From Saccharothrix sp. (GTDB taxonomy: Bacteria > Actinomycetota > Actinomycetes > Mycobacteriales > Pseudonocardiaceae), in the NCBI RefSeq assembly GCF_031180885.1, contig NZ_JAPSLK010000009.1:72115-136114 (forward strand): a DNA stretch of 64,000 nucleotides, read 5' to 3'. A program made the translations under genes and the position numbers. Below, one piece after another: positions 25,774 through 34,867 of this stretch; the first letter of the stretch is position 1, and every line of letters begins with the position of its first letter. The notes beneath the pieces were generated by a model. That model was not told the origin of the DNA. It ran no database searches and worked only from the letters and a program-made list of their open reading frames with translations.

Positions 25774-26151
25774 TCAACGGTTGCCCATCCGGCCGACGAT
25801 CAGCGCCACGGCCGGCACGAGCAAGAACACCAACGGGTTCTTCACCACGAAGAACAACGCCACGCACAGCAACCCGACCGCCGGCACCGCGACCTGCAAC
25901 CACCGCCGGTCGACAGCAGGCCGCACCGGCGCCGCCGACGGCAGCGGGGCGACCTGCGCGAACCGGGGGTGCGGCTCGGGCAGGTCGCCGAACAACGCCA
26001 GCACGTCGCCCCGGGTCTTGGCCGCGGTCACCCGGGCGGTCCGGTCGCCGTACTCGTCGACGTCCAGCCTGCCCTCGGACAGGTGCTCGCCGAGCAGCTC
26101 CATCGCCTGCTGCCGCTCGGCGTCACCGATCCGGATGTCCCGCTCGCCCAC
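25774..26151 (-). CDS. DUF1707 (SHOCT-like) membrane protein
   Basis: The 125-residue protein starts with the DUF1707 box: RIGDAERQQAMELLGEHLSEGRLDVDEYGDRTARVTAA in parts, followed by the LF-x-DLP motif (VLALFGDLPEPH). Two adjacent hydrophobic stretches form a C-terminal membrane hairpin. DUF1707 domains are small N-terminal modules of unknown role in actinobacterial membrane proteins. The start is GTG 26149-26151. It lies 28 bp past the accA3 stop and may be co-transcribed with it. Confidence 0.82.
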   Translation of the reverse strand: MGERDIRIGDAERQQAMELLGEHLSEGRLDVDEYGDRTARVTAAKTRGDVLALFGDLPEPHPRFAQVAPLPSAAPVRPAVDRRWLQVAVPAVGLLCVALFFVVKNPLVFLLVPAVALIVGRMGNR

Positions 26152-26162
26152 ACCCCAGAGCT

Positions 26163-26198
26163 TATTCCTTGATCTCGGCTTATTCCTTGATCTCGCAG
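26163..26198. repeat. 18-bp tandem duplication spanning the accA3 stop codon
   Basis: The last codons of accA3 and its stop are repeated head to tail, so the minus strand reads EIKE-stop, Ala, EIKE-stop. The duplication is 3' of the first stop and does not change the protein. Confidence 0.75.
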
Positions 26199-27946
26199 AT
26201 GACGGTGCCCTGTGTCACGGTCGCACCCGGCTCCGCCGCGAGCCCCGCCACCACGCCGGCTTTGTGCGCGGTCACCGGGTTCTCCATCTTCATGGCCTCC
26301 AGCACCACGATCAGGTCACCCGCCTCGACCTGCTGCCCGTCCTCGACCGCGACCTTGACGATGGTGCCCTGCATCGGCGCCGCCACCGCGTCACCGGACG
26401 CCGCCGCACCGCCCTTGCCACCGGCGCGCTTGCGCGGCTTGGCCTTCGCCCCGCCGCCCTTGACCGCCGGCGCGGCCGCGGCGAGCCCGCCGGGCAGCGA
26501 CACCTCCAGCCGCCGACCGCCGACCTCGACCACGAGGGTCTGGCGCGGCTCGTCCTCCTCGACCTCCGCGCCGTCGGTGAACGGCGGGATGGTGTTGTCG
26601 AACTCGGTCTCGATCCACCGCGTGTGGACGGTGAACCCGTCCTCGCTGCCCACGTACGCCGGGTCGCGCACGATCAGCCGGTGGAACGGCAGCACGGTCG
26701 CCATGCCCTCGACGACCATCTCGTCCAGCGCCCGCCGCGCACGCTCCAGCGCCTGCGTCCGGTCCTCGCCGGTGACGATCAGCTTCGCCAGCAGGGAGTC
26801 GAACTGGCCGCCGATGACCGTGCCGCTCTCCACACCCGCGTCCACCCGCACGCCGGGGCCGGACGGCGCGACGAACGTCGTCACCGCGCCCGGCGCGGGC
26901 AGGAAGTTGCGGCCCGCGTCCTCGCCGTTGATGCGGAACTCGATGGAGTGGCCGCGCGGCGTCGGGTCCTCGGTGAACCGCAACTTCTCGCCGGCGGCGA
27001 TCCGGAACTGCTCGCGCACCAGGTCGATGCCCGCGGTCTCCTCCGACACCGGGTGCTCGACCTGGAGCCGGGTGTTGACCTCGAGGAACGAGATCGTGCC
27101 GTCCAGCGCGACGAGGTACTCGACGGTGCCCGCGCCGTGGTAGCCGGCCTCCTTGCAGATGGCGCGCGCCGACGTGTGGATGCGGGCGCGCTGCTCGTCG
27201 GTCAGGAACGGCGCGGGCGCCTCCTCGACCAGCTTCTGGTGGCGGCGCTGCAACGAGCAGTCGCGGGTGCCGACGACGATGACGTTGCCGTGCTGGTCGG
27301 CCAGCACCTGGGCCTCGACGTGCCGCGGCTTGTCCAGGTAGCGCTCGACGAAGCACTCGCCGCGCCCGAACGCGGTGACCGCCTCGCGCACGGCGCTGTC
27401 GAACAGCTCGGGGATCTCCTCCAACGTCCGCGCGACCTTGAGCCCGCGCCCGCCGCCGCCGAACGCCGCCTTGATCGCGACCGGGAGCCCGTGCTCCTTC
27501 GCGAACTCGACGACCTCGTCCGGGCCGGACACCGGGTCCTTGGTGCCGGGCACCAGCGGCGCGCCGGCGCGCATCGCGATGTGCCGGGCGGTGACCTTGT
27601 CGCCCAGGGCGCGGATGGCGTGCGGGGTGGGTCCGATCCAGATCAGACCCGCGTCGAGGACGGCCTGCGCGAAGTCGGCGTTCTCGGACAGGAACCCGTA
27701 ACCGGGGTGCACCGAGTCCGCGCCGGAGCGCTTGGCGACGTCCAGCAGCTTGTCGACCGAGAGGTAGCTGTCGCCGGGCGTGCTGCCGCCCAGGGCGAAC
27801 GCCTCGTCGGCGAGCCGGACGAACGGTGCGTCGCGGTCGGGATCCGCGTAGACGGCGACGCTGGCCAGACCGGCGTCCTTGCAGGCGCGGATCACCCGGA
27901 CGGCGATCTCACCGCGGTTGGCGACGAGGACCTTGCGCAGCGACAC
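26180..27946 (-). CDS. accA3: Acyl-CoA carboxylase alpha subunit: biotin carboxylase plus biotin carboxyl carrier domain
   Basis: The 588-residue AccA3-type subunit carboxylates its own biotin with ATP and bicarbonate and hands the carboxyl to a beta subunit such as AccD5. It has [17 protein letters not shown] at the start, the ATP-grasp loop [13 protein letters not shown], the [16 protein letters not shown] signature, a Lys/Ala/Gly linker and a C-terminal biotinyl domain with EAMKMEN; the biotinylated Lys is at about residue 553. The biotin ligase birA and accD5/accE lie at 35-38 kb, so the whole enzyme is encoded nearby. Confidence 0.95.
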   Translation of the reverse strand: MSLRKVLVANRGEIAVRVIRACKDAGLASVAVYADPDRDAPFVRLADEAFALGGSTPGDSYLSVDKLLDVAKRSGADSVHPGYGFLSENADFAQAVLDAGLIWIGPTPHAIRALGDKVTARHIAMRAGAPLVPGTKDPVSGPDEVVEFAKEHGLPVAIKAAFGGGGRGLKVARTLEEIPELFDSAVREAVTAFGRGECFVERYLDKPRHVEAQVLADQHGNVIVVGTRDCSLQRRHQKLVEEAPAPFLTDEQRARIHTSARAICKEAGYHGAGTVEYLVALDGTISFLEVNTRLQVEHPVSEETAGIDLVREQFRIAAGEKLRFTEDPTPRGHSIEFRINGEDAGRNFLPAPGAVTTFVAPSGPGVRVDAGVESGTVIGGQFDSLLAKLIVTGEDRTQALERARRALDEMVVEGMATVLPFHRLIVRDPAYVGSEDGFTVHTRWIETEFDNTIPPFTDGAEVEEDEPRQTLVVEVGGRRLEVSLPGGLAAAAPAVKGGGAKAKPRKRAGGKGGAAASGDAVAAPMQGTIVKVAVEDGQQVEAGDLIVVLEAMKMENPVTAHKAGVVAGLAAEPGATVTQGTVICEIKE

Positions 27947-28059
27947 GACGTCCTACCTCCTGGCAACGCTGATGTGGAGTGATGGCTCGGGAGTTTAGTG
28001 ACTGGCCAGTAATACGGGATGGAGAGACAGCTCACGTCGGGGTGGGACAATTGGCGATC

Positions 28060-28731
28060 GTGTCACGGCCGAACCTCCCAGCGCTGCTCACAGCTTGCTT
28101 TGCTGTCGCCGTCACGGCGGCCGGGATGGTCTTCGCCTGGTCGTTGCGGCCGGACGACACCGCCGAACGGGGGGTTTCGCCGACGCAGGACGAGTTGCGC
28201 TGCGGCACCACCGCGTGCCAGGTGGCGGTGACGACGGATGTGGGCCGCGACACGGTGGCGGTGCTCGTCGGCCAGGGCTCGGGCCGGATCAGCACCAACG
28301 GCGCGTCCGGCCGCAACATCTTCGAACTGACCATCGCCGAGCAGGGCGCCACGATCACGGACGGCTCGCTGGAGTGCGTGGACGCGGAGGTCGCGGTGTG
28401 CCTGGTCCGGGGGCCGGGGCCGGCGGAGGTCCTGGGCGAGGTGCTGGTCCGGAGGTCGGGGGCGTGGTCACGGGCGCAGGTCCCGTACGTGGCGGGCGGC
28501 GGCTACCTGGGGTTGCACGACGTGGACGCCGACGGGGTGGCGGACGTGGTGGCGGTCCAACGCGCCTGCGCCCCCGGCGTCGACTGCACCCGCCGCTTCG
28601 CCCAGGTCTTCTCCCTGGTGGGTCCGAAGCCGGAACTGGGCTGCACCCAGGTGGTCGCCGACCAGACCCAACTCCCCGGCTGGCCCACAGTCCAACCCAC
28701 CCCGACCCAACTCCGCCCCTGCGGCGAGTAA
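28060..28731 (+). CDS. Conserved hypothetical membrane-anchored protein
   Basis: The 223-residue product has one N-terminal hydrophobic span (LPALLTACFAVAVTAAGMVFAW), then an extracytoplasmic domain with several Cys residues (LRCGTTACQVAV, LECVDAEVAVCLV, CAPGVDCTRRF, GCTQVVADQT). The segment GGYLGLHDVDADGVADVVAVQ resembles an FG-GAP/dockerin-like calcium loop. I do not recognise a named family. GTG 28060 is chosen because it precedes the membrane span directly and GACAAT lies eight bases upstream; GTG 28042 is an alternative. It is divergent from accA3. Confidence 0.65.
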   Translation: MSRPNLPALLTACFAVAVTAAGMVFAWSLRPDDTAERGVSPTQDELRCGTTACQVAVTTDVGRDTVAVLVGQGSGRISTNGASGRNIFELTIAEQGATITDGSLECVDAEVAVCLVRGPGPAEVLGEVLVRRSGAWSRAQVPYVAGGGYLGLHDVDADGVADVVAVQRACAPGVDCTRRFAQVFSLVGPKPELGCTQVVADQTQLPGWPTVQPTPTQLRPCGE

Positions 28732-29662
28732 CCACCCGACGCGCTGCCCCGACGCGCTGCCCCGCCGCCGACCTGACGCCACGTGCTCAGCTCGCACCGC
28801 CCGCCCAGCTCGTACCGCCCGCTCGGTTCACGCCGCCCGCCCAGCTCACGCCGCCCGCCCAGCTCACGCCGCCCGCTCGGTTCACGCCGCCCGCCCAGCT
28901 CACGCCGCCCGCCCAGCTCACGCCGCCCGCCCAGCTCACGCCGCCCGCTCGGTTCCCACAGCCCGCTCGGCTCGGCGGCACCCACCCGCCCGGCTCGGCG
29001 GTCCAGCCCGGCCGCCCCACCCGCCCAGCGCGGCCTGGCTGGACCCCGCCTGCCGCAACCTCGCCCGGCTCCACCCGACTCGACCCGGCGTCGCCCGACC
29101 CGGCACCGCCCGGCTCGGCGTCGCCCGACCGAACCCAGCTCCACCCGACCGACCCGACCCGGCCCCGCTCAACGCGACCCGGCCCGGCCTCACCCGACCC
29201 GACCCAGCCCAGCCCGACCCAGCCCAGCCCGACCCAGCCCAGCCCGACCCAGCCCAGCCCGACCCAGCCCAGCCCGACCCAGCCCAGCCCGACCCGACCC
29301 AGCCCAGCCCGACCCAGCCCAGCCCGGCCCGACCCAGCCCGGCCCGACCCAGCCCGACCCAGCCCGGCCCGACCCGGCCGGCCTCACCCAAGCCGGCCCG
29401 GCCTCACCCGACCCGGCGTCGCCCGACCCGGCGCCCGACACGACCCGACCCCGATCCGGCGCCTGGGCCGGCGCGGTTCGGGGTCGGGGTGGGCGGGGTC
29501 GGGTGTGGGCGTGCCTTGGGTCTGCGTTGCCTGCCGTTGTCCCGCGCTCCTCGTTCACGGGACGCGCGAGTCGCTGGTTGGTCGCAGATCCTGCATGTCG
29601 CCCGATCGAGTGATCTTGTCCACCAAGATCAAACCGACCCCACCATACCCCTTTTCCAGGCG
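28732..29662. repeat. Intergenic low-complexity DNA with two tandem repeat arrays
   Basis: These 930 bp hold no gene I can support. At about 28785-28975 an 18-bp unit (CAGCTCACGCCGCCCGCC with CGGTTC variants) repeats about ten times. At about 29195-29370 a 15-bp unit (CCCGACCCAGCCCAG) repeats about eight times, then degenerates. Both units are multiples of three, so frames stay open (PPAQLT and PSPTQ repeats), but there is no start, RBS or family match. The array separates a hypothetical gene from the 3' end of the symporter gene. Confidence 0.7.
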
Positions 29663-30982
29663 TTATGCCGGCACAGCCTCCCGCGGCCCGCTCAACAGCG
29701 GAGGGGTGCTGGGGGCGTTGAGGACCTCGTCGTCGAGGAGGTTCTCGGAGCGGGCGACCAGGACCGGGACGGTGATCTGGCCGGCCACGTTCGTCGCCGT
29801 GCGGATCATGTCGAGGATCGGGTCGATCGCGTAGACGACCGCGACGCCGGTGGCGATGACCTCCGGCGGCAGGTTCACCGCGCCCAGGGTCAGGGTCAGC
29901 ATCGTGAACCAACCCGTTGTGCCGGCCGTCGCCAGAGCGCCGAACACCGCCACGGCCACGATCGCCACGTACTGCCACACCCCCAGCTCGATCCCGAACA
30001 GGTTCGCGATGAACACCGTCGCGATCGCCGGGTACACCGCCGCGCAACCGTCCATCTTCGTGGTCGTGCCCAGCGGCACGGCGAAGGAGGCGTAGTCGTT
30101 GTCCACGCCCAGGTTCGCGGCGGTCTGGCGGCTCAACGGGAGGGTCGCGCCGGAGGAGCGGGAGACGAAAGCGAACTGGATCGCGGTCCAGGCCTTCGAG
30201 AAGAACGTCACCGGGCTCACGCGGCCGACGAAGCGGAGCAGGACCGGGTAGACCACGAACAGGACCAGCAGGGTGCCGCCGTAAACAGTCGTGATCAGGC
30301 TGAACAGGGGGCGGACGAAGTTGTTGCCGTAGGTCGCGAAGGCGGTGCCGATCAGGCCGAACACGCCGATCGGCGCCAGCAGCACGATCCAGCCGACGAT
30401 CTTCTGGATCAGGTCGAACGCCGACCTCGTCAGGTTGACGAACGGCGCCGCCTTCTCACCCAGCGCGTACGCGGCGAACCCGACCAGGATCGCGATGAAC
30501 ACGACCTGGAGCACCTCGCCCTCCGTGAACGCGGAGAACAGGTTCGACGGCACCAGCGTGTCCAGCAACGTCGACCACGACCCGCCCTCGCGGCTCGCCA
30601 GCCGCTTGAGCGCGGCCTCCGTCGGTTCGACCTGGACGCCGGTGCCGGGCTTGAAGACCAGCGCGATCGCGAGGCCGATCAGGACCGCGATCAGGGACGT
30701 GATCGCGAACCAGAGCAGCGTCTTGCCACCCAGGCGCGCGGCCCGCTGGCCACCCAGGCGGCGCAGGCTCGTGATGCCCACGACGATCGCGGTGAACACG
30801 AGCGGGATGACGGTGAGTTGGAGGAGGCTCGTGAAGACGTCGCCGAGCTTCTCCAGGGTGGTGGTCAGCCACGTCTGGCCGGTGGACTTGGCCACCCAGC
30901 CCGCCAGCGCACCCAGGACGAGGGCCGCGAGGACGGTGACGCCGAAGACCTTCGGCTTGGTGTAAGTGCGGATGAACGACAT
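29663..30982 (-). CDS. Dicarboxylate/amino acid:cation symporter (DAACS family), possibly cystine-type
   Basis: The 439-residue membrane protein has the DAACS fold: early VFTSLLQLTVIPLVFTAIVVGI, the Ser-rich re-entrant loop FVSRSSGATLPLS, and the transport-domain motif TTTKMDGCAAVYPA followed by ATAGTTGWF. The GCAxxYPA variant replaces the usual GTAxY seen in glutamate or C4-dicarboxylate carriers and resembles what I recall of TcyP-type cystine carriers. A short leader peptide ORF with a lone Cys codon lies just upstream (31020-31094), consistent with sulfur control. The substrate remains inferred. Confidence 0.85.
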   Translation of the reverse strand: MSFIRTYTKPKVFGVTVLAALVLGALAGWVAKSTGQTWLTTTLEKLGDVFTSLLQLTVIPLVFTAIVVGITSLRRLGGQRAARLGGKTLLWFAITSLIAVLIGLAIALVFKPGTGVQVEPTEAALKRLASREGGSWSTLLDTLVPSNLFSAFTEGEVLQVVFIAILVGFAAYALGEKAAPFVNLTRSAFDLIQKIVGWIVLLAPIGVFGLIGTAFATYGNNFVRPLFSLITTVYGGTLLVLFVVYPVLLRFVGRVSPVTFFSKAWTAIQFAFVSRSSGATLPLSRQTAANLGVDNDYASFAVPLGTTTKMDGCAAVYPAIATVFIANLFGIELGVWQYVAIVAVAVFGALATAGTTGWFTMLTLTLGAVNLPPEVIATGVAVVYAIDPILDMIRTATNVAGQITVPVLVARSENLLDDEVLNAPSTPPLLSGPREAVPA

Positions 30983-31019
30983 GTCGACTTCTTTCGGGTG
31001 CGCAGGGCTCGGCGGGCGG

Positions 31020-31094
31020 CTACTGCGCGTGACAGCCCGTGTTCTGCCTGCGGCCGAAGTCGATGTGGCGACGGCGCGTCAAAAATGCGTTCAT
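31020..31094 (-). CDS. Short leader peptide (probable attenuator uORF)
   Basis: A 24-codon ORF starts at ATG 31092-31094 with GGGGAG placed correctly upstream and stops 37 bases before the symporter start. Its product begins MNAFLTRRRHIDFGRR and ends NTGCHAQ. The R-R-H-[IV]-D core with downstream Cys matches the actinobacterial leader peptides found ahead of sulfur and cysteine genes, where translation stalling at Cys codons controls the following gene (known for mycobacteria). Here it would regulate the symporter. Confidence 0.7.
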   Translation of the reverse strand: MNAFLTRRRHIDFGRRQNTGCHAQ

Positions 31095-31124
31095 CGGCTC
31101 CCCCAACGCGATGTCCCTGGGTGG

Positions 31125-31153
31125 AGCTTCCCGGATCACCGGAAATGTGACAA
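31125..31153 (-). promoter_or_regulatory. Candidate promoter for leader peptide and symporter
   Basis: On the minus strand TTGTCA (31148-31153) and GAAGCT (31125-31130) are separated by exactly 17 bases, about 30 bases before the leader peptide start. Confidence 0.4.
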
Positions 31154-31156
31154 CGG

Positions 31157-31762
31157 CTACCAGATGTCGGACACCACGACGTCCAACCGGCGCAGCAACC
31201 GCCTGGTCAGGGGCAGGCTGATGCCGATGACGCTGGACGGGTCGCCGTCGATGCCGTCGACGAACCAGCCGCCGAGCCCGTCGAGGGTGAACGCGCCCGC
31301 GACCTGGAGCGGTTCGCCGGTCGCCAGGTAGGCCTCGAGTTCGTCCTCGGTGGGGGTGCCGAAGCGGACTTGGGTGGCTTCGTGGTCGGCGACGCTGTCG
31401 GTGATCTCGCCGTTCTCGACCTTGAGGATCGCGTGACCGGTGAGCAGGGTGCCGGTGGTGCCGGCCATCTTCCGCCAGCGGGCGCGGGCGTTCTCGACGG
31501 TGCCGGGCTTGCCCTGGACCTCGCCGTCGGCGGTGAGCAGCATCGAGTCGCAGCCGACGACCAGGGCGTCCTCCTCGTCCGCCGCGATCACCTCGGCCTT
31601 GGCGCGGGCGAGGGCGGTGACGAGTTCGCCGGGGGTGGGGTCGGTGAGCGCGGCGGCGACGGCGTCCTCGTCGACGCCGGACACGCGGACGACGGGCTCG
31701 ATGCCGGCGTTGCGGAGGACGTTCAGGCGGGCGGGAGACGCGGAGGCTAGGACGAAGCGCAC
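31157..31762 (-). CDS. maf: Maf family nucleotide pyrophosphatase
   Basis: The 201-residue protein begins RFVLASASPARLNVLRNAGI, the Maf signature, with ALVVGCDSMLL, GKPGTVENARARWRKMAGTTGTLLTGHA and ILKVENG in the order expected. Maf proteins hydrolyse non-canonical or modified nucleoside triphosphates to monophosphates and limit their use in nucleic acids. In Mycobacterium maf lies between accE5 and accA3; here the same genes are close but separated by inserted material. Confidence 0.93.
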   Translation of the reverse strand: MRFVLASASPARLNVLRNAGIEPVVRVSGVDEDAVAAALTDPTPGELVTALARAKAEVIAADEEDALVVGCDSMLLTADGEVQGKPGTVENARARWRKMAGTTGTLLTGHAILKVENGEITDSVADHEATQVRFGTPTEDELEAYLATGEPLQVAGAFTLDGLGGWFVDGIDGDPSSVIGISLPLTRRLLRRLDVVVSDIW

Positions 31763-31945
31763 GGCGGCACCCTAACGCCCGAGCGACCGGCGACCGAACA
31801 AGAACCAAGCGGCCGGTTGGACACAGGGGGTGGGCCGGTCAGCGCTGTGGGGAGCGGCCCTGTGCGCCAGCGGTGACGCGGGGGCCGTCACGGGGCGGTG
31901 ATCGGCTCACGCTGGGCTTGTCACCAGTGGCGTGGGGAGGCGCGA

Positions 31946-34092
31946 ATGGTGCTCGACCCGATCTCGGGTGCCTTGGGCGCGGTGCTCGGGACCGCGTTCG
32001 ACGGGTTGCTCCAGCACGGTGTGGGCGGGCTCGCGCACCGGGTGGACGACCGGCGGCGGATCAAGGCGTTGGCCAAAGCCGGACCGGGTGGTTCGGCGGG
32101 TGGCCGAGGAGCTGGTCGGGTTGCGGCGCACCGAACTGCCCGGGGTCTCCGACCAGGAGTGGCAGCGGGCGGTCGAGGCGGTTCGGGACGTGCTGAACGC
32201 GGTGCCGTGGGAGCGGCTGGCCAAGGATCCCGCCGATCTGGTCAACGCCGAGAGGCTGGCGAAGAGGGTGCCGGCCGCGGATCAAGAGTTGAGCGCGGGT
32301 GGGCGGGCCGCCTACGAACTGCTGCTGGCCGGGTGTTGTGCGGGGCTGGCCGAGTTGGCGCGGTCGGTGGACCGGATCATGCGGGACCTCCAGGTCGGGG
32401 TCAGCGACGGGGTCACCGAGTTGCTGGAGCGCGACGCGCAGCGGGCCGACGACTTCGAGCTGCGGTACGCCGACTACGTCATCCGGACCACCAGTTCGTT
32501 CGAGCTGTTCGGGGTGGCGCGCGGGCGCGGGCCGGGGCGGCACTCGTTCGACCGGTCCTACGTGAGCCTCGCGGTCGCGCGGCGGACCGGGCAGGACGAT
32601 GACGCGTTGACCGGCGCGGGGGTCAGTGCGGCAACAGCGTTCGAGGACGCCCGCCGGGTCCTGCTGCGCGGGTCGGCGGGTGCGGGCAAGACGACGTTCC
32701 TGCGGTGGCTCGCGCTGACCGCCGCGCGGGACGGGCTTGTGCCGTTCTTCGTGCCGTTGCGGCAGTTCGCGGACGGCCCGCTGCCCACGCCGGAACGGAT
32801 CCTCGACACCACCGCCCCCGTGCTGGCCGAGGAGAAACCCGACCGGTGGGTGGTCGGGCGGTTCCGCGACGGGCGGGCGTTGCTGCTGGTGGACGGCATC
32901 GACGAACTCGGGTCGGAGCGCCGCGCGGAAGCCGCGCAGTGGCTGGAAGACCTCGTCGCCGCCTACCCCGACGCCCGCTACGTGGTGTCCACGCGCCCGT
33001 CCGCGGTGGACGAGAACTGGCTGGGTGGAGCCAGGTTCACCACCTACGACCTGCTGCCGATGTCCGCCGAGGGCGTCCGCGACTTCCTCACCGCCTGGCA
33101 CGACGCCGCCCGCGCCGAGCAGCCCGACTTCACCGCGTGGCTCGACGAGTGCGAGCACAGCCTGGCCGAAACCCTGGCCACCCGGGCGGACCTGCGCAAG
33201 CTCGCGTCCAGCCCGCTGTTGTGCGGACTGTTGTGCGCGCTGCACCAGGACGGCGGCATGCACCTGCCCCGCGACCGCAAGTCCCTCTACGACGCCGCCC
33301 TCGACCTGCTGCTGGTCCGCTGGCACGAACAACGCGGCGTCCACGTGGACCGGGACCGGTTCGGCTTCTCGAAGGAGGAGCAACTGGTTGTGCTGCAACG
33401 GTTCGCGTACTCGCTGGTGCGCAACAGCCGGCAGTTGGTCGCGAAGTCCGAGGCGCACCAGTGGATCGGCAGCGCGATGCGCGGCCTGCGCCCGCACGAC
33501 GCCGAGCCTTCCCAAGTGCTGCAACGGTTCCTGGAACGCACCGGGCTGCTGCGCGAGTCCCTGCACGGGGACGTCCAGTTCGTGCACCGCACGTTCCGCG
33601 ACTACCTGCCGGTTGGAGCTGATGCAGAACGAGGTGCTCAAGTCGCTGGAACCGTTGGCGGGACACGGTTCTCTTCGGTCGCTGCACCTCACGCAGTGCC
33701 CGGGTGTGCGGGACCTGTCGCCGTTGGCTCGTACTGGTGTGGAGGAGCTGTCCTTGCACTTCACGCCTGCGGATTTGCGCACTTTGAAGGGGGCTCGCCT
33801 GCACACGCTGCGCGTGCGGCACTCGGCGTTGGAGACGGGGCTGGCCGCGATCCCGGCGGACCTGCCGCTGCGCGTGCCGGCCGTGGACAACCGGCCGCCG
33901 GGGCGGTCGCTGCTGGGCGTGTCGCGGTGGCCGGGTCTGCGGGTGGTCGAGTGCTACGGGATACCGCACCCGGCGGAACTGGCGGAGCTGGCGGAGTTGC
34001 CGGCGTTGGAGCGGCTGGTGATCCGGCAGCCGGAATCAGCCGTGGAGTTGACCGGGCTGGCCGGTCGGGTGGCCGTGGAGGTGGCCGCTTAG
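31946..34092 (+). pseudogene. NACHT NTPase with leucine-rich C-terminus (NLR-like), frameshifted and internally deleted
   Basis: ATG 31946 opens MVLDPISGALGAVLGTAFDGLL. An extra G near 32081 shifts the frame, after which the homologous reading continues as DRVVRRVAEELVGLRRTELPG. The NTPase core has Walker A LLRGSAGAGKTTFLRWLA, Walker B ALLLVDGIDELG and YVVSTRPSA, then FVHRTFRDYL. At about 33610 the frame jumps again: the new frame reads LELMQNEVLKSLEPLAGHGSLRSLHL and further Leu-rich repeats to a stop at 34090-34092. The order NACHT then LRR is that of bacterial NLR-like defence proteins, some of which block phages. Two breaks make a working product unlikely unless sequencing errors are responsible. 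Confidence 0.75.
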
Positions 34093-34249
34093 CGCAGGTG
34101 GACGGGCCGGCCGGCGTGGCGGACGGTCGGGTGGCCCGGCGTGGCGGACGGGTCGGGCGGCGGCGCGGCGGACGGGTCCGGCGGCCGCGTGGTGGTCACG
34201 GGTGGCCGGCGCGCTGGTCGCGTCCGGCCGGCGCTGCGTAGAACTACCG

Positions 34250-34690
34250 ATGCGAGGGCGGCCGGGGTTGGGCAACCTCGAAGACGTGCAGCGCTGGGCT
34301 CTGGTGGTCCGCCGGATCGACCGGGCTCGCGGTCGGCGGTGGTGGCTGGTCGTGCCCGCGGCCCTGGTGGTCGCGGTGGCGGCGGGGGTGGTGTCGACCG
34401 ACCCGGTCGGGTACGGGGTGCCGTTCTGGCCGTTCCTGAGCCGGGATGACCGGGACGACCTGCGGGTCATGGAGTCGGTGACCGGCGTCGCGCGGGCCGA
34501 GCGCGATCCCGCGCGGGTGCCGTTGGCGGTCGCGGCCGACGGCGTCGAGGTCCTCGAATCCCACCTGCACCCGCCGAACGGGGCGGTGTGGATGCGCGTC
34601 CGCTACCGGGTGCACGACGGCGTGCGCTGTCGGGAAGTGATGGTGTTGGGCGACCGCGTGCAGGTCACCAGTCGGCGGGTGGACTGCTGA
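34250..34690 (+). CDS. Hypothetical membrane-anchored protein
   Basis: The 146-residue product has an N-terminal basic stretch, one hydrophobic span (RWWLVVPAALVVAVAAGVV) and a C-terminal extracytoplasmic domain of about 90 residues (RVPLAVAADGVEVLESHLHPP, WMRVRYRVHDGVRCREVMVLGDRVQVTSRRVDC). I do not recognise the family. ATG 34250 has TAGAAC five bases upstream, suggesting a leaderless start; an upstream ATG at 34202 is less likely because it adds no conserved sequence. Confidence 0.55.
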   Translation: MRGRPGLGNLEDVQRWALVVRRIDRARGRRWWLVVPAALVVAVAAGVVSTDPVGYGVPFWPFLSRDDRDDLRVMESVTGVARAERDPARVPLAVAADGVEVLESHLHPPNGAVWMRVRYRVHDGVRCREVMVLGDRVQVTSRRVDC

Positions 34691-34703
34691 CACGATGGGT
34701 GTC

Positions 34704-34844
34704 ATGCGTTCGGACGAACTCGTGGCGGCTTGGCGACACCTCGGCGTCGAAGAGGGCTCGACCCTGGTGGTGCACTCGTTGCTCCAGCCTCGGCCACGTG
34801 GAGGGCGGTGCGGCCGTTCGTCGAGTTCGCGGTTCCCCGGCTGA
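34704..34844 (+). pseudogene. Aminoglycoside 3-N-acetyltransferase (AAC(3)) 5' remnant
   Basis: The ATG at 34704 gives MRSDELVAAWRHLGVEEG, then TLVVHS, matching the start of AAC(3)-family enzymes. Immediately after, the next frame reads SSLGHVEGGAAV, the continuation expected for the family, so a one-base shift lies near 34780. Nothing of the remaining ~200 residues follows. CACGAT (34691-34696) seven bases before the ATG is a relic leaderless promoter. The remnant ends in a 20-bp perfect tandem duplication (34828-34847 and 34848-34867). Confidence 0.65.
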
Positions 34845-34867
34845 CCGCGCGGTTCCCCGGCTGACCG

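Noticed and set aside
25721..25903. Small frame ending RLPDLDGLVRHRWNGDW just before the TTG of the 81-residue gene
   Set aside because: The stop/start abutment is suggestive, but most of it overlaps the DUF1707 gene in another frame and I see no start signal; left unannotated.
25742..27982. Long plus-strand frame antisense to accA3
   Set aside because: Typical high-GC shadow frame; accA3 on the minus strand has full domain support.
28785..28975. Possible CRISPR array
   Set aside because: Repeats are contiguous with no unique spacers, too short, and no cas genes are present.
28783..29613. Open proline/arginine-rich frame across the tandem repeats on the plus strand
   Set aside because: No start codon with a ribosome site or -10 box, no conserved domain, and openness follows from repeat units that are multiples of three in GC-rich DNA.
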